DNA of 64,000 nt. It comes from Bifidobacterium sp. ESL0775. Its GTDB lineage: Bacteria; Actinomycetota; Actinomycetes; Actinomycetales; Bifidobacteriaceae. Where the stretch lies: positions 372,001 through 436,000 of the forward strand of contig NZ_CP113917.1 in assembly GCF_029395475.1 (NCBI RefSeq), given 5' to 3'. The first letter of the stretch is position 1. Each line of letters starts with the position of its first letter. A program made the position numbers and the translations under genes. This document shows, piece by piece, positions 8,105 through 18,913 of this stretch. The notes under the pieces are model-generated. The model made no database searches. It was not told the DNA's origin and was given only the letters and a program-made list of their open reading frames with translations.

Positions 8105-9283
8105 ATGACTCTTACTATGAATCCGATGCTTATTGTCGCGGCGCTGGTCGTTGTCGTCGTGCTTGTTGCCGCGATCGTGCTGGTGGTGCGCTCGCGTAAG
8201 AACGACGATACGGACACAGGGGATGCCGACGTTCCCGAGCGATCAGAGCGATCAGAGCAATCTGAGGAAAAGGACGATTCCGAACCCGCCACTTCGAGTG
8301 TCGCTGAAAAAGAGGAATCATCCAAGGTCTCAAAAAATGCTGAGATGGAGACTCCGGAAACCAAAGCCTCGCGTGCGGTGCGTCTCAAGGAGAAGCTCAG
8401 CAAGTCGTCAAATCCGTTTGGCAAGGCGCTTTTTAACATTCTCGCCAAAGACCAGCTTTCCGATTCGGATTGGGACGAGGTCGAGGACACGCTGCTGCTG
8501 GCCGATGTCGGCAGCGAGGCCAGTGAGAAGCTGGTGGGCGAGTTGCGCAACGACGCCCGCATCACCGGCACCTCCGATCCGAAGGTCGTGCGTGAGGCCT
8601 TGCGTTCCAAGCTCATCGACATGGTCAATTCCCAGCCCGACCGCGCGCTCAACGCGGACAAGCCCGACGCCAAGAAGCCGAGCGTCATCATCATGGTCGG
8701 CGTCAATGGCACCGGCAAGACCACGACCGCCGGCAAGCTCGCGCGCCTCTTCGTCTCCGAAGGCAAGAGCGTGATGCTCGCCGCCGCCGATACCTTCCGT
8801 GCCGCCGCGGCCGACCAGCTTGAGACCTGGGGGCAGAAGGTCGGCGTGCCTGTTGTGCGCAGCGAGAAGGAGGGCGGCGACCCCGCTTCCGTGGCGTTCG
8901 ACGCTTCCAAGCAGGCTAAGGAGCAAGGGGTTGACGTATTAATCATCGACACTGCCGGCCGCCTGCAGAACAAGGCGAACCTCATGGATGAGCTCGGCAA
9001 AATTCGTCGCGTCACCGAGAAGAACCTGCCAGTCGACGAGGTGCTGCTCGTGCTCGACGCGGTCACCGGCCAGAACGGCATGGCGCAGGCCAAGGTCTTC
9101 GCGCAGGCCATCGGCATCACCGGCGTCGTGCTCTCGAAGCTCGACGGCTCGGCCAAGGGCGGCATCGTCATCTCCGTGCAGCAGGAGCTGGGTGTGCCGG
9201 TGAAGTTGGTCGGCCTCGGCGAAGGCCCCGACGACCTCGCCCCCTTCGATCCGGAAGGTTTCGTTGACGGCATCCTCGCCTGA
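8105..9283 (+). CDS. ftsY: Signal recognition particle receptor FtsY
   Basis: FtsY is the SRP GTPase receptor that docks ribosome-nascent-chain complexes at the membrane. This 392-residue version has an N-terminal membrane helix (about 9-28), an acidic linker (33-80) and the NG domain. Visible GTPase motifs are GVNGTGKTT at 199-207, DTFRAAAADQL at 229-239, a DTAGRL motif, and VVLSKLDGSAKGG. The end is the typical LVGLGEGPDDLAPFDPEGFVDGIL. The membrane helix is a feature of actinobacterial FtsY. It stands as a single gene with a terminator at 9307. No clear Shine-Dalgarno precedes the ATG. Confidence 0.97.
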   Translation: MTLTMNPMLIVAALVVVVVLVAAIVLVVRSRKNDDTDTGDADVPERSERSEQSEEKDDSEPATSSVAEKEESSKVSKNAEMETPETKASRAVRLKEKLSKSSNPFGKALFNILAKDQLSDSDWDEVEDTLLLADVGSEASEKLVGELRNDARITGTSDPKVVREALRSKLIDMVNSQPDRALNADKPDAKKPSVIIMVGVNGTGKTTTAGKLARLFVSEGKSVMLAAADTFRAAAADQLETWGQKVGVPVVRSEKEGGDPASVAFDASKQAKEQGVDVLIIDTAGRLQNKANLMDELGKIRRVTEKNLPVDEVLLVLDAVTGQNGMAQAKVFAQAIGITGVVLSKLDGSAKGGIVISVQQELGVPVKLVGLGEGPDDLAPFDPEGFVDGILA

Positions 9284-9306
9284 GTTTTAATCAGCCATAT
9301 TTTTTC

Positions 9307-9347
9307 AACCGCGCATCGTTCTTTAAGAATCGGTGCGCGGTTTGCTT
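9307..9347 (+). terminator. Rho-independent terminator of ftsY
   Basis: The long stem AACCGCGCA-CG-TTCT pairs with AGAA-CG-TGCGCGGTT (about 9307-9322 with 9327-9343) with small internal mismatches. It is followed by TTTGCTTTT. Confidence 0.75.
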
Positions 9348-9506
9348 TTCGGTAAGTAACCATCATGTTTCGATATCTCCATGAGTTTTACACCGCCGTA
9401 ATCTCGCGTCAAACTTCTCCTTACGTTTCCCGTGTTTCATAGCCCCATACGGTTCAGGACGCGTCGGACCCCGTCGCGCAAAGGGCCGGAGGAGAGGAAA
9501 CGCGAA

Positions 9507-11140
<1,634 letters not shown>

Positions 11141-11159
11141 AATGCCATTTAGTTACAGA

Positions 11160-11204
11160 AGTCGGTCGGTTTGATGTTCAACACCAAGCCGACCGACTTT
11201 TTTA
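11160..11204 (+). terminator. Terminator of the amtB-glnK operon
   Basis: AGTCGGTCGG (11160-11169) pairs perfectly with CCGACCGACT (11189-11198) and is followed by a run of T to 11203. Confidence 0.85.
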
Positions 11205-11214
11205 GTTGACCACC

Positions 11215-11454
11215 TTATAGCAGTTGGTCGTGGGTTCCGGTGCGTAGCAGGATGATAGTCACCGTTGACTTTCTTTTCTTATAAACCAGCAACCAGTCGG
11301 CTTCGATATGCAGCTCACGGCAACCGGACAAATCGCCGGTGAGTTTGTGGTCCCTGAAATGGCCCGAGAGTAGGTCGGTGTCGTTCATGGCCAGTGCGTC
11401 AATCGCCCTTTTCAGCTGCGTCATAGCCCTGTGACGTCGCTTCATCGCTTTCAC
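11215..11454 (-). CDS. RelE/YafQ-type mRNA interferase toxin
   Basis: The 79-residue protein matches the YafQ branch of RelE toxins, which cut mRNA on the ribosome. It has a basic helical start (KAMKRRHRAMTQLKRAIDAL), the core HKLTGDLSGCRELHIEADWLLVYKK and the late segment IILLRTGTHDQLL with the catalytic-type histidine. The start shown is a GTG with poor spacing. The frame stays open upstream as LNIKRDV back to the antitoxin stop, and those residues fit the family, so the true start may be a rare codon near 11472 behind the GAGG at 11479-11482. It lies 32 bp downstream of the antitoxin gene in the same operon. Confidence 0.82.
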   Translation of the reverse strand: MKAMKRRHRAMTQLKRAIDALAMNDTDLLSGHFRDHKLTGDLSGCRELHIEADWLLVYKKRKSTVTIILLRTGTHDQLL

Positions 11455-11486
11455 GTCACGTTTGATATTGAGGGCTGACCTCGAAG

Positions 11487-11747
11487 TTATAAGGCATCGA
11501 TCATATCCTTCACGTCCTGCGTGCTGCCCACATACTCTGCGGGTTCGGACTCTGCAGCCTTGACGGCCGCGGCAAGTGGGTCGGCGACGGGCCGGAACGG
11601 AAAGCCGCCTTCGTGCACGGCTTGTGCCACGAACATGCTCACCGCGCTTGACAGGTCTGTTCCCATTGAGCGAAACAGCCGTTCGCCCTCTTCCTTAAGT
11701 TTGGGGTCGATTCGAATCTGCATTCTCGTTTTCGTTGCTGCTACCAA
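11487..11747 (-). CDS. DinJ/RelB-type antitoxin
   Basis: The 86-residue partner of the RelE/YafQ toxin has an N-terminal ribbon-helix-helix segment (RMQIRIDPKLKEEGERLFRS) that should form the DNA-binding dimer. A segment typical of DinJ (HEGGFPFRP) follows, and an acidic tail would wrap the toxin. I chose the TTG at 11747 because AAGGAGG lies 7 nt upstream. The longer frame to 11798 would read through the ribosome-binding site and the promoter. The upstream palindrome at 11763-11778 overlaps the -10 box, which is consistent with autorepression by antitoxin or complex. Confidence 0.85.
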   Translation of the reverse strand: MVAATKTRMQIRIDPKLKEEGERLFRSMGTDLSSAVSMFVAQAVHEGGFPFRPVADPLAAAVKAAESEPAEYVGSTQDVKDMIDAL

Positions 11748-11762
11748 ATTAATCACCTCCTT

Positions 11763-11798
11763 AGGTACAAGAGTACCCGTTTTGACAATATTTTGCAA
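11763..11798 (-). promoter_or_regulatory. Promoter and operator of the toxin-antitoxin operon
   Basis: On the minus strand TTGCAA (11798-11793) and TACTCT (11775-11770) form -35 and -10 boxes with a 17-bp spacer. The -10 box lies within the palindrome GGTAC-TCTT-GTACC (11777-11764), a likely binding site for the ribbon-helix-helix antitoxin. Confidence 0.55.
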
Positions 11799-12286
11799 TT
11801 ATTTGGTTTTATGAACAGTGATTGTGTTTGGCCTGCTTCTTGGAATTTGAATATTGATATTTCTGAGAGATATAAAAACGTTTGCTGGTTTATGAGTAAT
11901 ATCACAATTAAGTATGGTGTGTCGCATTATATTTTCTCATCGTTGAGCGTTTTTATTCGTAATAATATTCAATGAGGAATAGCTTGTTTATGGCTCAATA
12001 TCAATGATTTTGGTCAAATAAGAGTAATGCAATCTTGCGTCGGCAAACGAGACAAATCTCACAGCACTGTCTAGATTTGTCTAATTATCTTTGCGATTAC
12101 TTGTCTTGTAGATACCGCACACTGGTTGTCCGTTGATTTTTCTCGCGCGTTTTAGGAGGGGAACGTGCGGATTGCCTGCAACGACAATGCGACGGATAAC
12201 ACTTGAAAAGCATGACATTTATGCGCATACGTGAATAAATATAAGAATTGCATTTCATTGCCATGCATGTTGAGGGGGTGATTGCT
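11799..12286. other. AT-rich intergenic region before the pilus operon
   Basis: About 490 bp are visibly richer in A and T than the flanking genes. An open frame at 11793-11975 has no ribosome-binding site and no recognisable composition, so I do not call it. The stretch probably carries the promoter and regulatory sites of the pilus operon. A strong GAGGGGGTG at its end serves the GTG start at 12287. Confidence 0.5.
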
Positions 12287-15200
12287 GTGAAGTCGAACGA
12301 TTTCCGTAACGAACGTATATCTCAAAAGCCAGCAGCGATCCCGCACCGTGGCCATTTGCTCATGGCGGTGGCCATCGTGGTGTCCCTGCTGGTGGGAAGT
12401 CTCGGGCTGAGCCCGTATATCGCGTCGGCCGACCCGACGCAGCTCGGGACGTATGTCGCCCAGAACATCGCGGCGCAGGACGCCGCCAATGTCCAGAGCG
12501 GCGTTGCGAGCCTCGCGTCCGGCAACAACGTGGCTCCCGACGTCTCTGCGGAAGACGTGACCGTCGACGACTACCCGGCGCTGTGCACGCAAGACACCAC
12601 CAGCACGGTCCCCGCGGACAAACGCGTCGACTGCAAGCCCGAGCTCTACAAGTTCCTCGCCAACAACAACAAGATGCAGGGCAACGATGTCGACGACGAG
12701 TTGCGCATGGATTTCGTGCTGCGCATGCCTCACGGCATGGTGAACCCCAACTGCACGACGGTCGGGGGACAGCCTTCCGATTTCGGTGGCAACGGCGACA
12801 ACAAGGGAAAGTACGCCAACGGGGAGAACCCGAGAATCGACTGCGGCATGCAGATGCTGGTCTCGCTGTCCGGCGCGCCTGGCACCGATCCCAACACTAA
12901 GTTGGTGAGTTTCCCGTATCTCAACACCTACGGTGGCGACAGCGACCGTGCCGCGGACACGAACGCGCAGCAGGCCGCCCTCAAATGGGCGCAGAACGCG
13001 GACGAGCGCTACACCATCCACAACGTGCTGGTTTCCGGTGACTACGATTACCTCACCATCTCCATCGAAGGCAATATCTTCTACACCGGAAAGAACCTGG
13101 ATTCGGGCAACGTCGGCGGCACCGAATACGACCAGTACATCTACGCCGTGGCGGCGCCGGGCAGACAAATGAACGGAAAGATACCGGCCAGCACATGGGA
13201 CGGCAAGTATTCCTATTCGTCGCTCGATTCGCGCTATGTCACCAATATCAGCGAAGGCGTGCCCTCGTATATGTACGCCGGCAACTGCAATTGGGCGTCG
13301 GGCACGGCGGCGCAAAGGGTGCAGCAGTGCAATGGGCCGACCGCCCACGTCGGCTTCGACGCGCATCCCTACCTGTTCAGCGGCGGTCAGGCCAACTGGG
13401 GATTGGTGACCGATTACGGCTTCCCCAGCCAGAGAACCGGCGCGGGCGTCGCCCCGGCCAATTCGTTCTTCGTGTACTGGTACAACATCGGCTATAACTA
13501 TTTTCCCTGCTCGCAGATCACCTCGTTCTACTACCAATGGCTCGCACTGAAAGGCGGCAAGGACTGGGTGCCGGTGCAGTCGCTGACGCCGAGCGCAGTG
13601 CGTGTCGACGGAGAGCCACCTTACTCCAATTACGGGGGTAACCAAAGTTATTCGGCATTCAACGCTCCCAATAACCCGGGAGGTACCCCGAACCGCTTGA
13701 TGGTTCCCGGCGCCGGCACGGACCCGGACAAGCTGCAGGACGCCAAAGGCAACATCGATTTCGGCAAGATCAAGGAGAAAGAAAAGCTTGACGGCTATTT
13801 CAAGCTGGTGACCTGGCCGATCTCCACCAACCCCGGCGTCAGCAATCAGGACAGCGCCGCGGCCTACGAAGGCTGCACGGTGCAGAACACGCCGACCGGC
13901 GGGCAGACGAGAAGCGTCCATGACGCTTACAATCCGCTTTACAACAACGCCGATCCGGCCAAGCCGCTGAGCATCACCTCCACCTCGACGCAGGAAGAGA
14001 TCGACAAGCTGGTCGACACCGGCTGGACCATCGACACCGCGTTCGCCAACTACAGCATCCCGCGCCCGAAGCCGCCGACGATCAATCCGTTCAATAACTA
14101 TGTGCACACCGCTTCGCGTACCATCACCGGCACCGGCATTCCCGGCGACACGGTGACGCTTTTCGCCGAGGACCAGTCGCATATCATCAACCTGGCCAAA
14201 CCGAACGACCCCGCGACGCGTGGCATCAGAATCGCGTCCGTCCCTGTGGACGATGACGGCAAGTGGTCCATTCCCGATAATCGCGCGATCGACACGAACC
14301 TGCAGCACTCCATCCGCTACCACGCCTGGCAAACCGACGGCAACGGTTTCAATATATCCTCGCTCTTCTCGAACGTCGTGCAGGGCAATTTCCAGCTCGA
14401 GCTGAACAAGAATCCTGAGATCAAGCAGCTCAAGGTGCCGCACACCGTGCGCAACGCGGCCGGCAAAAGCCAGATGCCGGCGGACGCGAAGGTGACCATC
14501 AAAGGTTCGGCGGAAACGGTGAACCCGAACGACAGCCTCAAGCTCTACGCGGTGGCGCAGTCCGCGCCGATTCATCACGATACGGTGACCGGCCAACCTT
14601 ACGACGACCCGAACAACCCGCAACCGCCCGCGGACACGTACTTGCTGAAGGATTTCGGCCCGCTCAACGCCGCCGGCCAAAAGCAACGGCAGGAACAGGG
14701 CAGCGGGCATTGGCTCACCGATTGGGTTTGGCAGGGGCCGGTATCGACCTTCACCCAGGGCGACAACGCCGGGAAGATTCTTTTCACCATCATCGCGGTG
14801 CTCAACAACTCGGAGACGCACGTACTGACCTTCGGGCAGGTGCGCAACCAGCTGATCGACACCTACCCGACGGCGGTCCAGGTCACGTCCGTCAGCCGCA
14901 AGGACGGCATCGAGGGCACGGTGAGCGACACCGCCCACACGGGCCTCGACCCGTCGCCGGTCAGCAAGCTTACGGGCATGGAGGGCAACCACGTCACCGT
15001 TCGTTGGCCGGACGGCAACGAGACCAGCACCACCACCGACAAGGACGCGAAATGGCATATCGACATCCCGACGTTCATGCCGCCGGGTCGGCTCACCATC
15101 ACGTCGATGGACCGGGCCGGAACGCTGGACTTCGTCTACAACATCAACACGCTTGCCGAGATCTCGGGCAGCGAGCCGGGCAATCAGTCGGACGCCGTCA

Positions 15201-15364
15201 CTGCGGATCTGACCACGTCCGCGCCGGTTTCGTTGCTCCCGTTCACCGGTTGGAGGCGTTGGTGGTTGCTGGTGGTCGCGGCCGTGGTCGCGCTCTCCAG
15301 CGCGGCGGGATACGTCTATCTCACCCGATTCAAGAAAAAGGTCGGGGCGCATGCCAAGCGGTGA
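12287..15364 (+). CDS. LPFTG-anchored surface adhesin / pilus tip protein
   Basis: This large secreted protein (1025 residues) begins with a basic stretch and a signal peptide (hydrophobic core about 27-43, cleavage near YIASA-DP). A long N-terminal region of unknown fold follows. After about residue 585 come repeated bacterial Ig-like modules, for example TITGTGIPGDTVTLF ... DDDGKWSIP, and a later copy with GNHVTVRWPDG ... DAKWHID. The C-terminus is a full sortase signal: LPFTG at 984-988, a hydrophobic helix and the basic tail RFKKKVGAHAKR. I chose the GTG at 12287 because GAGGGGG is about 8 nt upstream. As first gene before a shaft pilin and a class C sortase it is probably the ancillary or tip subunit that binds host or mucus ligands. 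Confidence 0.85.
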   Translation: MKSNDFRNERISQKPAAIPHRGHLLMAVAIVVSLLVGSLGLSPYIASADPTQLGTYVAQNIAAQDAANVQSGVASLASGNNVAPDVSAEDVTVDDYPALCTQDTTSTVPADKRVDCKPELYKFLANNNKMQGNDVDDELRMDFVLRMPHGMVNPNCTTVGGQPSDFGGNGDNKGKYANGENPRIDCGMQMLVSLSGAPGTDPNTKLVSFPYLNTYGGDSDRAADTNAQQAALKWAQNADERYTIHNVLVSGDYDYLTISIEGNIFYTGKNLDSGNVGGTEYDQYIYAVAAPGRQMNGKIPASTWDGKYSYSSLDSRYVTNISEGVPSYMYAGNCNWASGTAAQRVQQCNGPTAHVGFDAHPYLFSGGQANWGLVTDYGFPSQRTGAGVAPANSFFVYWYNIGYNYFPCSQITSFYYQWLALKGGKDWVPVQSLTPSAVRVDGEPPYSNYGGNQSYSAFNAPNNPGGTPNRLMVPGAGTDPDKLQDAKGNIDFGKIKEKEKLDGYFKLVTWPISTNPGVSNQDSAAAYEGCTVQNTPTGGQTRSVHDAYNPLYNNADPAKPLSITSTSTQEEIDKLVDTGWTIDTAFANYSIPRPKPPTINPFNNYVHTASRTITGTGIPGDTVTLFAEDQSHIINLAKPNDPATRGIRIASVPVDDDGKWSIPDNRAIDTNLQHSIRYHAWQTDGNGFNISSLFSNVVQGNFQLELNKNPEIKQLKVPHTVRNAAGKSQMPADAKVTIKGSAETVNPNDSLKLYAVAQSAPIHHDTVTGQPYDDPNNPQPPADTYLLKDFGPLNAAGQKQRQEQGSGHWLTDWVWQGPVSTFTQGDNAGKILFTIIAVLNNSETHVLTFGQVRNQLIDTYPTAVQVTSVSRKDGIEGTVSDTAHTGLDPSPVSKLTGMEGNHVTVRWPDGNETSTTTDKDAKWHIDIPTFMPPGRLTITSMDRAGTLDFVYNINTLAEISGSEPGNQSDAVTADLTTSAPVSLLPFTGWRRWWLLVVAAVVALSSAAGYVYLTRFKKKVGAHAKR

Positions 15365-15549
15365 GTCCGTTGCGTGCGGCGTGGTCTCGTGACGGGCCGG
15401 TGTGCCGTTGGGCTGCCGGTTGCCGTGACGCGCGATAAACGTAATACAAAATTTAAAGATTTGGCCTGATGAAACCGTTGGGAACAAAGGTGCAAGGCCG
15501 ATAACCAATATCCGTATCAATTGAGGAAAGAAAGACAAGGTCAGGGTAT

Positions 15550-17553
15550 ATGAGTTTCAAAACCACCATACACAAGCTTGCCGGGGCCGCGCTCGCCGCA
15601 GCCACGTTGCTGGCAGTGGCCCCGCTGGGCGCCGCGAACGCCGCGGGGGATGGAAACATCTCCGTGCCGAGTGCCGTCGCCGCGCCATACGCGGGCGAGA
15701 CCATCACCATCCAGGGTGACAAGAAGATGATCGAGAACCACAAGTTCAAGGCGGTGCGCATCGGCACCTACGTGAACGCCAAAGGCACCGCGAATGTGGA
15801 CGGCAAGACGGGCGTGCTGAACGCCGTGTCCGTCGGCACCGACCCCCAGCTTCGCGACGAAGCCACGGCTGCGCTGAGGGCGGTCAAGGGCGGCGACGCG
15901 GATGTGCACTATCAGGGCAACCCCGTCGGCGAGGTGGCGGCCAAGTGGCTCGGCTATCCAAGCCAGGTGAATGGCGGCAACGCCAACGAGGACACCACTT
16001 CCAACTATGGCACCGCCGCGGACGCTTGGAACGGCAAGCTGCGCCAGTTCGTCAGCAACGTCTTCTACAGCGCCAAGTTCACGAGCCTGGTGAGCGCGGC
16101 CACGGCGCAGTCCACGGTCGCCTCCGACACCGGCGACAAGATGGCCGTGAGCATTTCCGGCCTGTTGCCGGGCATCTACATGGTCGATGACGTCACCGGC
16201 GAGGCCGGCGTGAGCGGCCAGTCCGGCGCGGCCGATCCGAAGACCGCCGGCAACTCCATCCCGATGCTGGTGAGCACCGCCATCACCGACGGCGGCGTGA
16301 CCTACAACGAGATGGCCGGTGACAGGACCCTCGGACTGGTCGATATGAAGAACGACGCCCCGACGGTCAGCAAGGAACTGGATTCGGACAAGACCAACGA
16401 TGCCTCCATCGGCGGCGAATTGCATTACAAACTTACCGGCAGCGTCCCGCTGACCACCGGTTTCCGCCGCTACATCTACACCATGGTCGATCGCCCCGCA
16501 CAGCTTGGCCTCCATTATGTCGACAATTCCGAAACGGTGATGGTCGGCACCACCAAGCTCAATGCCGCCAACGGCGATTACAAGGTGACCGCCCACAAGG
16601 CCGCGGCCGGCCGGTTCCAGAGCATCGCCGGAGACGATTCCACCGATTACGTGGTCTTCGACCTTTCGCCGAGCATCTTGAGGTTCCATTACCAGGACGC
16701 GATCACCATCACCTACACGATGTCGATCACGGATGACGCCACCGGCGGCCAGCTTCAGAACGGCGTGACGCTCAGCTATTCGAGCGATGCCAACAACCAG
16801 CCCACGGCCACGAACGCGAGCGACCCCACCGAGGCCACCATCGACCCGAACACCGGCAACGTGAGCGGCTCGGACACCGGTTCCATCGCCTCCAACTCCA
16901 CCAGCCCGCAGAATCCCGCTTCCGTGGCGAGCTTCCGCAAGTTCTCGGTGATCACCAAGCCCAAGGTGGCGTGGGACGACGCCAAGGACGAAAAGGAACA
17001 GGACGCGATTGCGGGACTTGCAGGCGCGAAGTACCGCCTGTCCGCCGCCGCGGCATCCGCCCAGTCCCGGTCCGGCGAGGCTGCTGCGGCCGATGCCGCG
17101 CTCAAGTTCATCAAGCTGGGTGACGGCCATTACAAGCTGGTCGCCGCGCAGAGCGCCACCAACGATGACTTCGTCGAGGACCTTGAGGTCGGCTCCGATG
17201 GCGTCCTCACTTTCGACGGCCTGGGCAAGGGCTACTACACCGTCAAGGAAGTCGCCGCTCCGGCCGGTTTCTCGGATACCTTCATGCCCAGCTTCAAGGT
17301 GCACGTGCAAGCGGATGCGACCAATGCCTCAAAGTCCACCTACACCAACGAAAGCGACACCTGGCGCCTGGTCGTGGCGCACAGCCAGTCGGTCTCGAGC
17401 GAGACGCCGATCGTGGTGCTCGCCATCACCTCCATCTCGCAGCTGCCGCTGACCGGTGGCGCGGGCATGGTCCTCGCGCTGCTCCTCATCGTGGTGCTTC
17501 TGGTGGTCACCGGCCTGCTGATCATGGCCCGTCGCCGCCTGCGCAAGGAGTAA
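15550..17553 (+). CDS. LPXTG major pilin (shaft subunit), SpaH/FimA-like
   Basis: The 667-residue protein has a signal peptide (1-about 32, ending GAANA), Ig-like pilin domains and a cell-wall sorting signal LPLTG at 632-636 with a helix and RRRLRKE tail. Two features suit a polymerising subunit. VDMKND around residues 264-269 sits where shaft pilins carry the YPKN-type pilin motif, with K267 as candidate acceptor. The E-box-like YYTVKEVAAPAGF lies at about 562-575. Sortase C would join the LPLTG threonine to the pilin lysine of the next subunit. It starts 185 bp after the adhesin gene and is followed by a terminator-like hairpin before the sortase, which suggests high pilin and lower sortase expression. 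Confidence 0.88.
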   Translation: MSFKTTIHKLAGAALAAATLLAVAPLGAANAAGDGNISVPSAVAAPYAGETITIQGDKKMIENHKFKAVRIGTYVNAKGTANVDGKTGVLNAVSVGTDPQLRDEATAALRAVKGGDADVHYQGNPVGEVAAKWLGYPSQVNGGNANEDTTSNYGTAADAWNGKLRQFVSNVFYSAKFTSLVSAATAQSTVASDTGDKMAVSISGLLPGIYMVDDVTGEAGVSGQSGAADPKTAGNSIPMLVSTAITDGGVTYNEMAGDRTLGLVDMKNDAPTVSKELDSDKTNDASIGGELHYKLTGSVPLTTGFRRYIYTMVDRPAQLGLHYVDNSETVMVGTTKLNAANGDYKVTAHKAAAGRFQSIAGDDSTDYVVFDLSPSILRFHYQDAITITYTMSITDDATGGQLQNGVTLSYSSDANNQPTATNASDPTEATIDPNTGNVSGSDTGSIASNSTSPQNPASVASFRKFSVITKPKVAWDDAKDEKEQDAIAGLAGAKYRLSAAAASAQSRSGEAAAADAALKFIKLGDGHYKLVAAQSATNDDFVEDLEVGSDGVLTFDGLGKGYYTVKEVAAPAGFSDTFMPSFKVHVQADATNASKSTYTNESDTWRLVVAHSQSVSSETPIVVLAITSISQLPLTGGAGMVLALLLIVVLLVVTGLLIMARRRLRKE

Positions 17554-17699
17554 CGCGAACGCTAGGTAGATAAACGGCTATGGCGGCTGTCTGGATTGCG
17601 CTGATGGCCGGCTGATAGCTGGTTGACTGCCATATAGCGTCGATAATCGGCTGATTGCCGATACCGATTGCCGGTACTGACTGCCAACAGCGCAATGAT

Positions 17700-17738
17700 G
17701 AGGGATGATTCCGCAACAGGTCTCATCCCTCGTCCTTT
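17700..17738 (+). terminator. Partial terminator between pilin and sortase genes
   Basis: The stem GAGGGATGA/TCATCCCTC (17700-17708 with 17723-17731) is followed by GTCCTTTTCC. The T-run is short, so some read-through into the sortase gene is plausible. It overlaps the first codons of the longest sortase frame, which argues for the later start at 17807. Confidence 0.55.
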
Positions 17739-17806
17739 TCCATCGTTTGTTTCACGTAATAAGCGTAAAAGCTACAGATAAACAGGTAATAAGGTATGGG
17801 GGCGCC

Positions 17807-18802
17807 GTGGATTTCGAGACGATTTTGCGCGACAGAAGTAGCGGAATAAGCGGTTCCCGCAGGACGGTCATTCTCATCGTCGACGTGTTGCTGGTCTGCT
17901 GCGCCACGGCGCTTATCGTGGCCATCGCGTGGTTCCCGACGGCCTGGGCGATCCAGTCGTATCGGCAGGGCCGGCTCGTCGACGATTCGGTGAGCCGCGT
18001 CGATCGCTGGCCTCAGGGCAAGGTCGTCGACGAATACCGCCAGGCGCAGGCCTATAACCGACGTATAGCGGATTCCGGCCAGAAGTCATTGGGGGAGTTC
18101 GTCGATCCGTTCGCGGCCTCCGACAAATCACCAAAGACGAAAACCCGCAGCGAGAACGACCAGGAGTATCAAAGTCTTTTGAACGTCGGAGACGAGGTGA
18201 TGGGCAATGTCCGTATCCCCAAGATCTCGGTGAACATGCCGATCTACCACGGCACTTCCGACGACGCATTGCTCCACGGCGCCGGCCATCTTTACGGCAC
18301 GAGCCTGCCGGTCGGCGGCCCGTCCACGAACGCCGTCCTGAGCGGCCACCGCGGCCTGAGCAGCGCCCTGTTGTTCACGCGCCTCAACGAACTCAAGCGC
18401 GGCGACATCTTCTACGTCCAGACGCTCGGCCGTACGATGGGCTACCGCGTCACCGGCATCCACGTCATCGACCCGCAGGACACCCACCTCTACCGCGTCG
18501 TGCCGGGCCGCGACCTGGTGACGCTGATGACCTGCACCCCCTACGCCATCAACACCCAGCGCCTCATCGTCACCGGCACCCGCCAGCCCATTCCCGACCC
18601 GATTCCCGAGCCGAGCCACGCCAAAGGCGATCCCATGCTGATCGCCGTAATCGTTGCCTTAACGGTTCTATTTGCAAACGTGATTGCCGTTATTGTCCTG
18701 CGTCGGCATCCGATTCCGGCACGTCACAGTTTCATTGGTCCTGCGGTGCGTCGGTCAAGACAACCCTCGCGCCCCATTAGCCCGGAAGATATCCTCTATT
18801 AG
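17807..18802 (+). CDS. srtC: Class C (pilus-polymerising) sortase
   Basis: The 331-residue membrane transpeptidase covalently links pilin subunits. It has an N-terminal helix (about 18-44) and a lid motif DPF at 100-102, typical of pilin sortases. The catalytic His is in SGHRGL (H181), the Cys in TLMTCTPY (C243) and the Arg in TQRLIVTG (R252). A second membrane helix lies near the C-terminus. I chose the GTG at 17807 because GGGGG lies 5 nt upstream and the protein then begins with a short cytoplasmic segment. A frame opening at 17705 would start inside the hairpin. It is the last gene of the pilus operon and should act on the LPLTG shaft pilin. Confidence 0.92.
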   Translation: MDFETILRDRSSGISGSRRTVILIVDVLLVCCATALIVAIAWFPTAWAIQSYRQGRLVDDSVSRVDRWPQGKVVDEYRQAQAYNRRIADSGQKSLGEFVDPFAASDKSPKTKTRSENDQEYQSLLNVGDEVMGNVRIPKISVNMPIYHGTSDDALLHGAGHLYGTSLPVGGPSTNAVLSGHRGLSSALLFTRLNELKRGDIFYVQTLGRTMGYRVTGIHVIDPQDTHLYRVVPGRDLVTLMTCTPYAINTQRLIVTGTRQPIPDPIPEPSHAKGDPMLIAVIVALTVLFANVIAVIVLRRHPIPARHSFIGPAVRRSRQPSRPISPEDILY

Positions 18803-18865
18803 CTCTTGAGGGCATGGCTAAAAACCACACCCTTTCTCCACCGTTTTCCCCACTGTTTTTAAGGC

Positions 18866-18906
18866 ACAAAAATTCCCGGAAACCTTGGTATTTCGCGGTT
18901 TCCGGG
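18866..18906 (-). terminator. Terminator of tRNA-Ser
   Basis: CCCGGAAACC/GGTTTCCGGG (18875-18884 with 18897-18906) is a perfect 10-bp stem. On the minus strand it is followed by AATTTTTG, directly downstream of tRNA-Ser. Confidence 0.8.
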
Positions 18907-18913
18907 ACACTCG

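Noticed and set aside
11793..11975. 60-codon plus-strand frame in the AT-rich region
   Set aside because: It overlaps the antitoxin promoter, has no ribosome-binding site and no recognisable features.
12152..15538. Very long minus-strand open frame (1128 codons) opposite the adhesin gene
   Set aside because: It is the antisense shadow of a high-GC gene. The plus strand has a signal peptide, Ig-like repeats and an LPFTG signal, while the minus translation is arginine- and valine-rich with no domain.
15541..17310. Minus-strand open frame opposite the major pilin
   Set aside because: It is a shadow of a gene with clear pilin and sorting motifs.
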